From NCBI GenBank assembly GCA_003024785.1, contig PUQB01000344.1, positions 1 to 64,000 of the forward strand: 64,000 nt of DNA, written 5' to 3'. The notes beneath the pieces were generated by a model. That model saw only the letters and a program-made list of their open reading frames with translations, made no database searches and was not told the origin of the DNA. Within the stretch, counting starts at the first letter, position 1. Each line of letters starts with the position of its first letter. Source of the DNA: Selaginella tamariscina. Lineage: Eukaryota > Streptophyta > Lycopodiopsida > Selaginellales > Selaginellaceae. The position numbers were made by a program, and so were the translations under genes. This document shows, one piece after another, positions 24,358 through 34,330 of the stretch.

Positions 24358-24919
24358 GATATTTTCTAGTCAATCCATCTCGTGAGCAAAGCAAGTTGCA
24401 GCTTTACTTTCCGTGGCAATGCAGTGTGTGTGTATGTGTGTGTGTGAATTCAGTAAACGTACAGTACTTGGAATTCAAAAGGCGGTGGTCCTACAATTGT
24501 CAAGATTCACAGAACGTTCCATATGTGTTATATCATGGTATATTACAAACCCTAAACATATTATGGTTAAGAATTTAGAGAGATTGAGAATCAATACATA
24601 TATTCATAGAATTTATCCCGTATTGCTTGTATATCGATAACGAAGCGAAATATCTACATATTATATCTCAAGATACTGTTTCAGGCTGTTTAATATTTAA
24701 TTTATAATAATATCTTATTTATTCCGAATATAGCCTATATATCCTCAGTCTGTTTACAAGGTTTAATGCTTAAAATTATAGAATAATGATGTTGAAATTA
24801 ATCTAAATTTTAAAAATCCTTTATAACAATAGATAAGCTCACTTACACTTACTTAATTGTTTTGATATTACATATGTATATACACACGAGCCAAGTGTGT
24901 GACATTAAGTGTAACTTTT
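24358..24919. other. AT-rich upstream flank of GRP copy B
   Basis: Matches 20,481-21,079. (TG)n at about 24,424-24,446. No gene. Confidence 0.6.
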
Positions 24920-25700
24920 AATTTTTAGGACCTATGTCAATGGTTTATGCCTTGAAAATGATGTCACATGTATATGTATATTAAAATGAATATGACTCGG
25001 TACAACAACTAAAACACAACATTTAAGGTTATGTATGAATTTAACATAAAGAGATTCAAAATTCTGATAGGTGAACGTGCTTATGTTTGCATTAAGATGT
25101 TAAAGCTTGAACATTTATTTATGAGGTTGTATCGTGGATTTAAAATCAAGGGGTTAAAGATTTGGCAAGTCAACATACTTATGTTTGCATTACGATGTTA
25201 AGCTTTAAACATTTATTTAAAAAATGTTAAGTCTCATAATTGAATGTGCTTGTTAACACATTATTTTAGGTTATTTTTTCTAAAGGTGTGTGATCATATT
25301 TAAAAGTTGAACAACATTAAGTTTGTTAGCGAGGCCCTTTCACGATGTAGTTATATGATTTTGTAACTTAAATTTTTTATTTTTTTTTATAAATATGTGA
25401 GAAAAAGTGTTTTTACAAGTGGAAAATGCATATGTTAGGGGCTACTTCATATCATTTGCATGAAAGTGTGAAAACCTATGTTAAATATTGAGGTTAAAAC
25501 ACGAATATATTTAAGTTTTTTAAGTACAAGATTTTAAATTTGCTCAGTTTATTTTTTAAGGCTTTGGGTGGTTTTAAAAATTTAATGTTATTCACACGAA
25601 GTAATAATATTTAATAATAACTTAATAGTCACATGTTGCCATATGTTCACCTCTCTTAATATTTAATATAAGATATTATGTTTTTTTCGATCATTTTAAT
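24920..25700 (+). repeat. AT-drifted copy of the 31-40 kb repeat family (copy in unit B)
   Basis: Colinear with 21,080-21,800 and with 33,180-33,960, e.g. 'TCACATGTTGCCATATGTTC' near 25,628 against 'CCACATGTTGCCACGTGTTG' near 33,938. An internal duplication around 25,060 and 25,170 repeats 'GTTTGCATTA(A/C)GATGTTAA'. Confidence 0.65.
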
Positions 25701-27563
25701 AATTAAATGTGAGAAGCTCATGGGTGTGGACTCTAATATCAATGTAACACTTGGAAAGATAACTTTTGTGTTACATGTCCATGTTAATGTATTTTGCATT
25801 TTCATAAATATAATAAATTAACTTATTTTGACTTATAAATTAAGTCTTACGAAATAAATAATGTGATATTTTAAATTTACACATTTTTGATTTTTTTTTT
25901 CCCTTTTTAAGGTGTATGAATTTGAAATGACACATGGCTTAAAAATGTGAAGTTATTCGTTGAGTTTTGACTTAATATAATGTTAATTTTAATAATAGTG
26001 TTTAAATATGAAAAACTTATGTTTAAATGTGTATATTTGACTTTGGACAAGTATAAATGTTGTAACTAAAATGGAAATGTTTATAGTCTTAATAATTAGT
26101 AATTTTAATTATTTAATTATAATTTTTTAATATAAAGAAACAATTTTAAAATAATATATGTTTAAAGAAAGAATATTCTTTAAAATGTATATTTAAAATA
26201 TTAATAATTAATACATAAATATTAATTAAAGATTTTTTTATTCTCATTTTCATGTATCATTCCCATTTTAGTTATAACATTCATAAATGAACATATTTAA
26301 TATGAAAATGAATAGTACATTTTAATGAAATTGTAACACAAGTTCTCATTAAAGCATATGTTTTTAGGAATGCTAACTCAAAAAACAAGATATAATATTG
26401 AATTTATGATATAATAAAAAGATAAGTACATTAACATACGATGAATATGTTAATTAGTTGATTATGCAGTTAAAATATTTTTGATGTTTGCATTGCTCGG
26501 ATGACACTATTTACACATAACATTAGGTTATATATTATTAAGTTTAAGTTCCTTAACTTGAATAAATATAACATGAAATCTTAATTAGTTATAAGCTTAT
26601 GCTTTATGTTTAGTGTTGATAACTTAGCTATGTTAGTTTTTAATTTCTTTACATGTGGGATGCAATTACAATTTTGATTTACTTAAAGATAAAATGACAT
26701 TTACATGGAAAGACATTTTATACATTTCATTTCTAACTCTTTAAGTTAATAAGTAACAAAACATTTGAAGTCCAATCAACCTTATAATGCAAACATTATA
26801 AGGTTGATTGGACTTCAAATGTTTTTGAAGCAGCCAATCTTCACACATTATGAGCTAACAACTTGGGAAATACGATATATATTGCAGAATCCACACAAAG
26901 TTGTATTTCCCTGTCCTAGTTATATATATAATATATCTGTGTAGATAATAGCAATGATAGCAGCAAGAAATTAAATGGTTTTGCGTCTGTAACTATATAA
27001 ATATATGTACCTACAAACAACTGATATGTATACACACGCGTAAGATAGAAAAATACATCCTTATAACGATTTGAATTTCATATTTACGCATAATATACAT
27101 GTGTCTTGCGGCAAATCTGACTGTTCAGTCCCCACACGAGAAACATGCTGGTGTTAAAGAGATGATTTGAACCGTAGATTATTAAAATATTTTAAATGAA
27201 TATAAATGTAAATTTTTATGTTAAGTTAGATACAACCATCTAATTTTTCCAGCACAAAATTCCCAACCAGATACACAAGGAGATGGTATATATAAAATGT
27301 ATGGCATGTGTTGTATGTACGTATTTAGCAGAATGTGTATGTATATACACAATGATGAACAATGTGTGCATGAAGGACTTTGACTCCACGTCGTAAAATA
27401 TATCTAATGTGTTTTAATTATTAATAATTTAATAATTAGTATTACTAATTTAATTTAATCTGAATTATAATCGAGATATGAGAAAAAAATAGACATACCA
27501 TGATATAATTAGAAAAGAACAAGAGCAGCCCTTTATTACTTACTTACAGCGTAACACATACAT
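25701..27563. other. AT-rich region between GRP copies B and C
   Basis: Decayed, partly homologous to the other unit flanks (e.g. 26,946-26,990 with 23,429-23,475). Contains a perfect palindrome at 26,758-26,825. No gene seen. Confidence 0.6.
26758..26825. repeat. Perfect 32-bp inverted repeat with 4-base loop
   Basis: Left arm 26,758-26,789, loop CAAA, right arm 26,794-26,825; the arms are exactly complementary over 32 bp ('GTCCAATCAACCTTATAATG' and its complement). Confidence 0.97.
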
Positions 27564-28117
27564 TTAGTGTCCGTGACCACCACGACCGCCACCACCATAG
27601 CCACCGCCTCCGTGGCCACCACCGCCATGATAACCACCACCACCGCCATGGTAACCACCACCACCACCATGGGAGCCACCACCATAACGAGAAGATTCTG
27701 GCTCAACCTCCTCAGTCACAGCATCTTCCTCTGCAAAGTGACCACGTCCGCCACCGTATCCGCCACCCCACGACCTCCGTGTCCGTACCCACCGCCTCCG
27801 TATCCCCCACCTCCGTGTCCGTATCCACCTCCATATCCACCATGTCCGTATCCACCTCCGTATCCACCACGGCCACCTCCGTAGTATCCACCACGGCCTC
27901 CACCTGCACAAGGTTCTCAAGTATATGCCATACAAACACACACGCACGCAACGCACATACCATATCCATATCCAGAGCCTTGTGGCTCTACATTTTCAGG
28001 AGCCTCCTCCTTCACATTAGTAGCAGTCTTGTCCTCCTCGGAGGCAAGCTCGCGAGCTGCCAACACATTAGCGAGTGCTATAAGAAATACAAAGAGGAAA
28101 AGGAATGTAGTCTTCAT
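27564..28117 (-). CDS. Secreted glycine-rich protein, copy C
   Basis: Exon 1 (28,117-27,961) encodes signal peptide 'MKTTFLFLFVFLIALANVLA', then ARELASEEDKTATNVKEEAPENVEP and QGSGYGYG. The intron has a GTATGT donor and GCAG acceptor. Exon 2 (27,903-27,564) encodes YGGG/GYGHGG repeats, the spacer 'FAEEDAVTEEVEPESSRY', then GGGSHGGGGGYHGGGG repeats to 'GGRGGHGH'. Of the three copies this has the fewest lesions: only one base missing near 27,770, where a run of five C in copies A and B has four C here. With that base the frame is open throughout, so it may be the functional copy affected by a sequence error. Role: secreted structural or stress-related wall protein, by family. Confidence 0.82.
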
Positions 28118-28165
28118 TGTAAACTCTGCTTGCTTGTGTGTGTTTGTACTGTGGGGATAAGCTTG

Positions 28166-28250
28166 TTATTTATACCTGAAAAATATATAATTATTCCCGT
28201 ATAAAACCAAGGGTAATTCAATGCTACCAAGACTCGGCTCTGACGGTCGT
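28166..28250 (-). promoter_or_regulatory. GRP copy C promoter: TATA box and conserved upstream block
   Basis: TATAAATAA at the complement of 28,166-28,174, about 50 bp from the start codon; conserved block 28,199-28,250 with two or three substitutions relative to A and B. Confidence 0.68.
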
Positions 28251-28330
28251 CGTATTCTAATGTAGTCAATCCATGTCGTGCCAGCAGTAAAGTAATCTGC
28301 AGCTTTACTGTTTCGGATAGTTATATATTG

Positions 28331-28390
<60 letters not shown>

Positions 28391-28763
28391 CTGAACATAC
28401 TATACTTGCAGTGAATGGAATTCAAAGGGCGGTGGTCCTACTGACTTGCAGACAGTTGTCAAGATTGGCTGCTTCCACAAATCCTTCTTGTGTTTCCATG
28501 CAGCTACGTCTGCGTGTACATGTGTGCGTGCGTGCGCGTGTGTAATCCAATACATTACACGTACTTCTGTAGTATGGACCAGTATTTATACTGATGGAGG
28601 TGTCCAATTTGAACTCTACTGACAGTTTCTTTATTAATTCTAGACTTTACTAGCATTTTGTATTTAACGTATTGTTAGAAATGTGTAAGTGATTTAGTAT
28701 TAATTAAGAATTAATACAAACCCTAAACGTATTTATACTTAGGAATTTAGGGCTGAAACAGAG
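28251..28763. other. Intergenic region between divergent GRP-C and PNO1
   Basis: Holds a (TA)n run at about 28,334-28,387 and a (GTGC)n-type run near 28,522-28,541. Probably contains both promoters. No gene. Confidence 0.6.
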
Positions 28764-28800
28764 GTTTAGGGTTCATAGTGGAACAGAGCTAGGGTTTAGG
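28764..28800 (+). promoter_or_regulatory. Paired telo-box motifs in the PNO1 5' region
   Basis: 'TTTAGGGTT' at about 28,765-28,773 and 'TAGGGTTTAGGG' at about 28,790-28,801 lie 10-45 bp before the start codon. Telo-boxes in this position are known from plant ribosomal protein and ribosome biogenesis genes, which fits PNO1. Confidence 0.65.
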
Positions 28801-28809
28801 GAGGGCGGC

Positions 28810-29098
28810 ATGGCGGCGGTTGCAGCTGCGAAGATGGAGGTCGATGCCCCAGAAGTGAAGCACAAGTTTACGCCTTTGTCGGCGCACGAGATGCAGGGCG
28901 GTAAGGTCCAATTCAGGAAGATATCCGTGCCTCCCAATAGATATACGCCTCTCAAGAACCAGTGGATGCAGATCTATACTCCTGTGTTCGAGCAGATGAA
29001 GATTGACATCCGGATGAATCTCAAGGTACCGCATTTGCCTTCTTAACATATGAATTTAACATAAAACATATTGTGAGAATAATACATACAAAATGTAC

Positions 29099-29131
<33 letters not shown>

Positions 29132-29852
29132 ATATATTTATTGTGTCCTGTTAGGAGTGCATATTATATCTCAGGATACTGTTTCAGGCTGTTCAATATT
29201 ACAACAGTATCCTATTTATTATGTTACATATGTATGCATGGATGTATATATCATAGTTGCGTACATATACCAAATATAGAACTCTCCCTCTGTGGGTGTG
29301 TATGGAAAAGTATAATATCAATATGTTTCTACAATCCTATTCGAGTGTTAGACACTTAGAAACGTATATTACATGAATATTTACTTATAAATGTGTTGTG
29401 TGTGTAATGGTTTATTGTTTTGCAGGCTAGGAAGGTGGAACTTAAGACTAGAAAGGATACACCAGACACAAGTGCATTACAAAAGAGTGCAGATTTTGTA
29501 CAAGCGTTCATTCTAGGTTTGATATAGCAGATGCGATTGCATTACTCCGTCTTGATGATTTATATGTGGACTCTTTCGAGATTAAGGACGTAAGATCTCT
29601 CAAAGGGGATCATCTATCTCGAGCAATTGGACGGCTGTCCGGGTAAGTACATACAACATATTTATGTATATATCACTAAGTTAACATAGGTAATTGTATA
29701 TATGAAGAATAATATTATGATTACGTACGTTCGATTCTTCTTAATTTTATTATCAAACTAAAACCATATTCTCAAAACGAGTAATAATTTAACTTCACTT
29801 ATACATCACTGTATATGTGTAACAGTGTGTGGCTGTGTGGTGTGTGTGTGTG

Positions 29853-29890
<38 letters not shown>

Positions 29891-30130
29891 TATATATATA
29901 TGTATGTATGTATGTATGAATGCAGGAAAGGCGGGAAAACGAAGTTTGCTATTGAGAATTCAACACGAACGAGGATTGTAATAGCAGATACAAAGATTCA
30001 TATTCTAGGTGCGTTTGCGAATATTCGAGTTGCAAGGGACGCTCTTTGTAGTCTTATATTGGGGTCTCCTGCTGGCAAGGTATATTCCAAGATTCGGACC
30101 ATTGGTAACAGATTGACCGAAATGAGTTAA
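28810..30130 (+). CDS. PNO1: PNO1/Dim2, KH-domain 40S ribosome assembly factor
   Basis: PNO1 (partner of NOB1) binds pre-18S rRNA in the nucleolus and cytoplasm and guides NOB1 cleavage. Three exons: 28,810-29,025 (starts [20 protein letters not shown]), 29,426-29,642, and 29,926-30,130 with stop TAA. Markers are '[17 protein letters not shown]', '[13 protein letters not shown]', '[20 protein letters not shown]', and the KH motif '[19 protein letters not shown]' followed by '[20 protein letters not shown]'. Total about 212 codons, normal for the family. One T is missing near 29,519 (GGTTTGATATAG where GGTTTTGATATAG keeps frame). An intact PNO1 is essential in yeast and plants, so a sequence error is likely unless another copy exists. 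Confidence 0.93.
29828..29920. repeat. (TG)n(TA)n(TATG)n repeat tract in PNO1 intron 2
   Basis: A compound microsatellite that ends only about 5 bp before the exon 3 acceptor. A separate (CTGT)n tract lies in intron 1 at about 29,100-29,130. Confidence 0.93.
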
Positions 30131-30754
30131 TTATTTATCAATTATTATTTGAATGGATTAATACTTTTTTTGTTGTATTGCCTGTATTATCTACATTGTA
30201 TTTTAGTTAAATTAAAATTTATTATGAACTTTTAATTAAAGCTAAATTAATTAAAAAAATTAACCTACAAATTTTACATGGGAAACTTAATGGGTTAAAT
30301 AAATTTAAATTTAACCATTCACACCAAAGCAGTTAAATTAAAAAATTCTTATGGAAATTATACCTTAAACTATCTCCACACTATATATAGTTCCGTTTTA
30401 TTCGGTTATACTTTCAAATTCTACATTTTAAACTTAACATGAATGGTTCAAAATTAAATATCCGTTAAATTTTAAAATATTTCCAGTATGAGTTAAATTT
30501 ACTTTGTTAAATTTTGTAGTTTAACTGAATCTTAATTGGATGCTTATAACAAAAATTAAAACAAAATTAAAGACGTTAATTTATTATTATTTTCAAAGTG
30601 AACAACTATTTTCATTGCGAAACGCAGCTTTTTACATGTTTAGTGTAATACGAGTTAAGTTTAATTAAGTACGGGCATACGTATCCAAACTGAACCTCAC
30701 GTTGTATATCTCGTTTAAGCCTCGGCGTGAGAAATATATGGATGCAACGTCAGC
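30131..30754. other. AT-rich 3' flank of PNO1
   Basis: No coding region recognised. Confidence 0.6.
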
Positions 30755-31123
30755 CACGCAATGACTGAAAACTGTATATACACCTTAGTCTTTGCAACAT
30801 ACGTGTGCGTGCGTGCGTGCGTTCATAGATATACATATATATACACAAATAATATGTACGTAAACAGATATAGTATATGCCTGTGTTGATATATAGATGG
30901 ATACGTTATATATACATAAACATATACACTACGAGCCATGAATCTTTTCTTATAAAAAAATCGGTGAGCAATATATAGAGATGGATACACAAATTACACA
31001 CACACACATATATATATATAAAGATATACACTATGAGCCATGGATTTTTCTGATTTGGTGAGTGTGTTGATAGAAATAATAGAAACACACGCACAAATAC
31101 ACATACACACACAATGCATACCT
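30755..31123 (-). repeat. Intron-like repeat, copy 1 (matches 42,289-42,713)
   Basis: Shares long stretches with 42,289-42,713, including 'GAGCCATGGA(T/C)TTTTCTGAT', 'TTTGGTGAGTGTGTTGATAG' and 'GTACGTAAACAGATA'. On the minus strand both copies begin with a GT donor-like site just after an exon-like sequence and end in 'CAGTTTTCAG'. Copy 1 lacks most of the (CA)n(TA)n expansion seen in copy 2. Confidence 0.85.
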
Positions 31124-31285
31124 GAGTTCACTTCAGCACATGTTTGATGAAGTGTCTCGAGTGGTGCTCCACTAAGCTCTAGTGAGATACTATGCACGTC
31201 CTGTTTGAGACCTACACAGATTCTGGTACATATATTTATGATCTGTGTACACATGGATGCATAGACATATATATACAACACACAC
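31124..31285 (-). pseudogene. GSH1 gene fragment (exon 2 part plus intron 1 part)
   Basis: On the minus strand the intron-1 end and exon-2 start of the GSH1 gene at 44,889-45,070 are copied: '[12 protein letters not shown]', '[18 protein letters not shown]'. Because intron sequence is included the copy arose at DNA level, not from mRNA. Compared with the parent it lacks 18 bases between two GCTC repeats (the GGQFE region). It is joined directly to the intron-like repeat 30,755-31,123. Confidence 0.9.
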
Positions 31286-32110
31286 AAGCTTAAGGTAAAG
31301 CAACCCAGGCAAAGGTACTAAGGTAAAGTAACCTTAGCACGTGATATGGAAGTTGCCTTTAAGTCTATAACCCATAGCCTAAGACTGAGGCTTTTTGCAT
31401 TCGACTCCTCAAACGATCGAGAAACATAGGTTTTGATGTCATTACAAAGTTTTAACCCAAATGGTTGACACATGGCAATATGTGGCTGTTAAGTGGCCAA
31501 TACCTATGTGAGTAACACTAAGTCTTCCTAATATGACTCCAAAAGTCTAGCTCATAGGCAAGAGACTTAGGGTCCTACCCTAAGTCCCTAAGGTGATTAT
31601 TTTCCGAACCCCAAAACATAACTTGAGTAAACTTTAGGATTTTGCCTTAGGAGATTTAGATAAATTCATGTTTTAACTCAATAAGGAGACTTGCCTTGCA
31701 TATATCCCTGTGACAAAGTTAAGACATCATGACTTACCCCTTAAGGAATCACCCTCGATGAGGAGTACCTTGACCTAACTCTTAAGGATTTCTTAAGGCT
31801 AATACTTAGTAAGGACATGAGTGTGCATCATAGGTAGACATTGAGTGTTTTATTAAGCAAACTTTCTAAAGCTAAGTTTGAATAATACTAAGCACATGAT
31901 CACACTAGTGCCTCACAAAAGATCTAACTTAGGTTGTTCAACCTCTAAACATGTTCACACACACCCAAGAAGAACACCCCTTAGCTAGGTGTACACCCGG
32001 TTATCAAACCTAACATCTCTTGAGCGAATGCCCAAGTCTTAACATCCTAGTGCAAGCACAAGTACGCATGTTTGCTAGGATATCCAACCCCTTGGCGTTA
32101 AACCTATGAC
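31285..32110 (-). repeat. Inverted arm of the repeat complex
   Basis: Reverse complement resembles 33,240-34,330: for example 'TAAGTCATGATG', 'ACTCACATAGG', then a 'CACATATTGCCATGTGT' block in the same order. Separated from the plus-strand copy by about 1.1 kb. Confidence 0.75.
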
Positions 32111-32639
32111 ACAAACAAGCCTGCTTAGTGCACTTGGTATTTAGTGATGGTTGGTCGGGTGTATTATGTAGCACTTTCATTTAAAAGAACTCTTACCTTT
32201 ATTTTTTCATGTCTCAACTAGGTTACTAGTTAATTTTGGTGAGTTTGGCATGTTGGATATGGGTCCTTAGGGTTGACCCCACACCCTAAACCCTCTCAAT
32301 TAGGATTTAGGGGTCGATGGGTCATTATGTTAAAGTCACCAAGTATATTCTTATTGGGAATGATATTCAGTGTTAACAAAATAGGAAAACAAAAGGGGGC
32401 TCTATCACATATATTAATTAATATATGTAGTAAGAGTTCATATGTTCATGACTAAGCTTGTTATTCTTTTACCAATGCAAACTCTAACGAGTTCTTGGGT
32501 TCAAAATTAAGCTCTAACTTGTGTCGTAAAGGGAGAACTCTCTCACAACGATCCATTTGCCATGGCTTTGGTTGTAAAAAGCCATGCCTTTCTATTATGA
32601 TATGGTCAACATAGAAAAGGGTAATTGTCTTTTGTGAAA

Positions 32640-32890
32640 TGGAATTGCGCCTTGAATATGTACATGTGGATGACTTTGTGGCCTTTGTAGTGCATGTGCT
32701 TAGCTACAGACAAGAAGAGAAGATGAGGGTGATTGATGTGGGGGGGGACATCCAATGCATGACCATGAGCAGTTTGCAAGGGAAATGGGCTCAGTTATGA
32801 GCAAGACTGTGCAGCTGAACTTTGTACCCAACCCAAGCAAGTTCAGGAATGATGCATTTGAACTGCATGTATATCACAACCCTCTATTGT
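32640..32890 (+). other. Gene-like segment present only in the left repeat copy
   Basis: Less AT-rich than its surroundings and absent from the right copy. The plus strand has short open stretches such as 'YRQEEKMRVIDVGGD' in one frame and 'MGSVMSKTVQLNFVPNPSKF' in another. I do not recognise the family. It could be a captured host fragment or merely a stretch lost from the other copy. Confidence 0.35.
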
Positions 32891-33537
32891 GTTTGCCTCA
32901 ACTTTTAAATGATAGGGTTACGTCCCACCTTCAAGGTAGCCTACTCTTAACATTGGCAAATCTGCACTTAAAAGGTCTTGTTAGAAATACATGTTTTAAG
33001 GGTTAGAGGTGTCTCCAACCTCCTTAAGCTTGGAGTAGCATTTAGGACACATCTGTATCCTGTCCAAATGTGGGCATGGGATCTTGGCTGAGAGGTTTTT
33101 TTTACCAAGTTTCTAAAGGTTTATAAAGGGGTTCTAGAAATGACATTTGTGAGTCACATTTATGACACCATATGTAATTCTTAAATTTGAGGGGTTATGG
33201 CGAGATAACCCACATCTTGGAAATAATGTCACATGAATATGTGACACTATACTTTAACAAACATGCATGCTTGTGGTTGCATCAGGGTGTTAAGCCTTGA
33301 GCATCAACTAAAGAGAGGTTATATCTCATAACTAGGTGTGCTTTTGACACACTTGGCTAGGGGGTGTTCTTTTTGGGATCTAATGGTTGAATAACTTAAG
33401 CTCATTAATAAGAGCTCTTTCATGAGGCACTTATGAAGTCATGTACTTGGGGTTATTCAAACCTAGCTTTAAGGAGTTTGCTTAGTAGAAAACTCGTGTT
33501 TGTATACGGCACACACTTGCATCCTCGCTAAGTACTA

Positions 33538-33585
33538 GCCCTAGGTCTAAGGTATGACTTGCCCTAGGTCTAAGGTATGACTTGC
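33538..33585. repeat. 24-bp tandem duplication
   Basis: 'CCCTAGGTCTAAGGTATGAC' occurs twice in immediate succession; the right LTR-like copy has no such duplication. Confidence 0.9.
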
Positions 33586-34228
33586 CACTTAAACGCTTAT
33601 GGGTTAGTCATGGGTCAGGGTACCCCTTCTCGCCCTAAAAGGGTTGTACTATGAGGATGATTTTTTAAAAGGTAAGTCATGATGCCTTAACTCTATTATG
33701 GGGTATGTACAAGGCATGTATTTGTAAAGGGGTTAGAGCATGAGCCTATCTAGGTCTCTTGTGGCAGGATCTTAAAGTTTACTTGAATTATCCTCTAAGG
33801 TTTATGGGATAGAGAATTAAGGGTAGGACCTTAAGTCTTATGCCGATTTAGGCATTAAGTTAGATTCTTGGGTCGTCTTGGAAGACTTAGCATTACTCAC
33901 ATAGGGTGTTGATGTCGAATGGTCACTTGGCAGCCACATGTTGCCACGTGTTGGCCCTTCGGGTAAAATCTTTATCAATTGATATTTAGAGATATTCTCT
34001 TCAGTCAATAAGACTACCTAAAGTTGTAGTGTGTTTCAAAGTTTAATTAATTAGTTCTAAATTCTTGAAGTATTATATTACTTTTGGCTAATATGTTTGA
34101 ATTTGCATAGAGAGTTCATCATAAGATTTATAACTCTTTAAAGAACACTTATTTGGTAAGTGCATGTGGGTTATAGACTTTAATGTAGAAGGTAGCACTT
34201 GGAAAGCAAGTATATGCCAAGTGATTTT

Positions 34229-34330
34229 ACCTTGTAATTGTCCAAGTTACTTTACTTTACAGTTGTCCAAGTTACTTTACCTTATGAGGGTTCAAGTTAT
34301 TTCACCTTAATTTGTGCAAGTTATTTTACT
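34229..34330. repeat. Four-unit tandem repeat of about 25 bp
   Basis: Units of the form 'TTTACcTTa...GTcCAAGTTA' repeat four times with substitutions. The complementary form (AAGGTAAAGTAACC) appears at the outer end of the inverted arm, about 31,288-31,335. Confidence 0.8.

Larger units (their letters stand above)
17840..28260. repeat. Tandem segmental duplication carrying three glycine-rich protein genes
   Basis: Three GRP genes lie in the same orientation with starts at 20,350, 24,225 and 28,117, spaced about 3.9 kb apart. Copies A and B share long flanks. 'CGGAAGCGTGTATGTG' occurs 3,950 bp apart (19,651 and 23,601). 'CACTTGATTGGACTTG' recurs near 18,950 and 22,600, and 'AACAATAGATAAG' near 20,978 and 24,824. 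Copy C matches mainly around the gene and its promoter, so it is the oldest or most diverged. Confidence 0.85.
32085..34330 (+). repeat. Left direct-repeat copy of the complex
   Basis: Colinear with 37,700-39,130: 'TAGTGATGGTT', 'GATAGGGTTACGTCCCACCT' (32,911 and 38,141), 'TTGAGGGGTTATGG' against 'TTGAGGGCTATGG'. Contains a segment (about 32,540-32,890) that the right copy lacks. Confidence 0.8.

Noticed and set aside
27567-27884. Plus-strand Pro/Tyr-rich extensin-like frame opposite GRP-C
   Set aside because: PPPYPP-like runs are the antisense of GYGG repeats.
29100-29130. CRISPR-like or satellite array
   Set aside because: Simple (CTGT)n microsatellite in an intron; nothing in the window resembles a CRISPR array, as expected for a plant nuclear genome.
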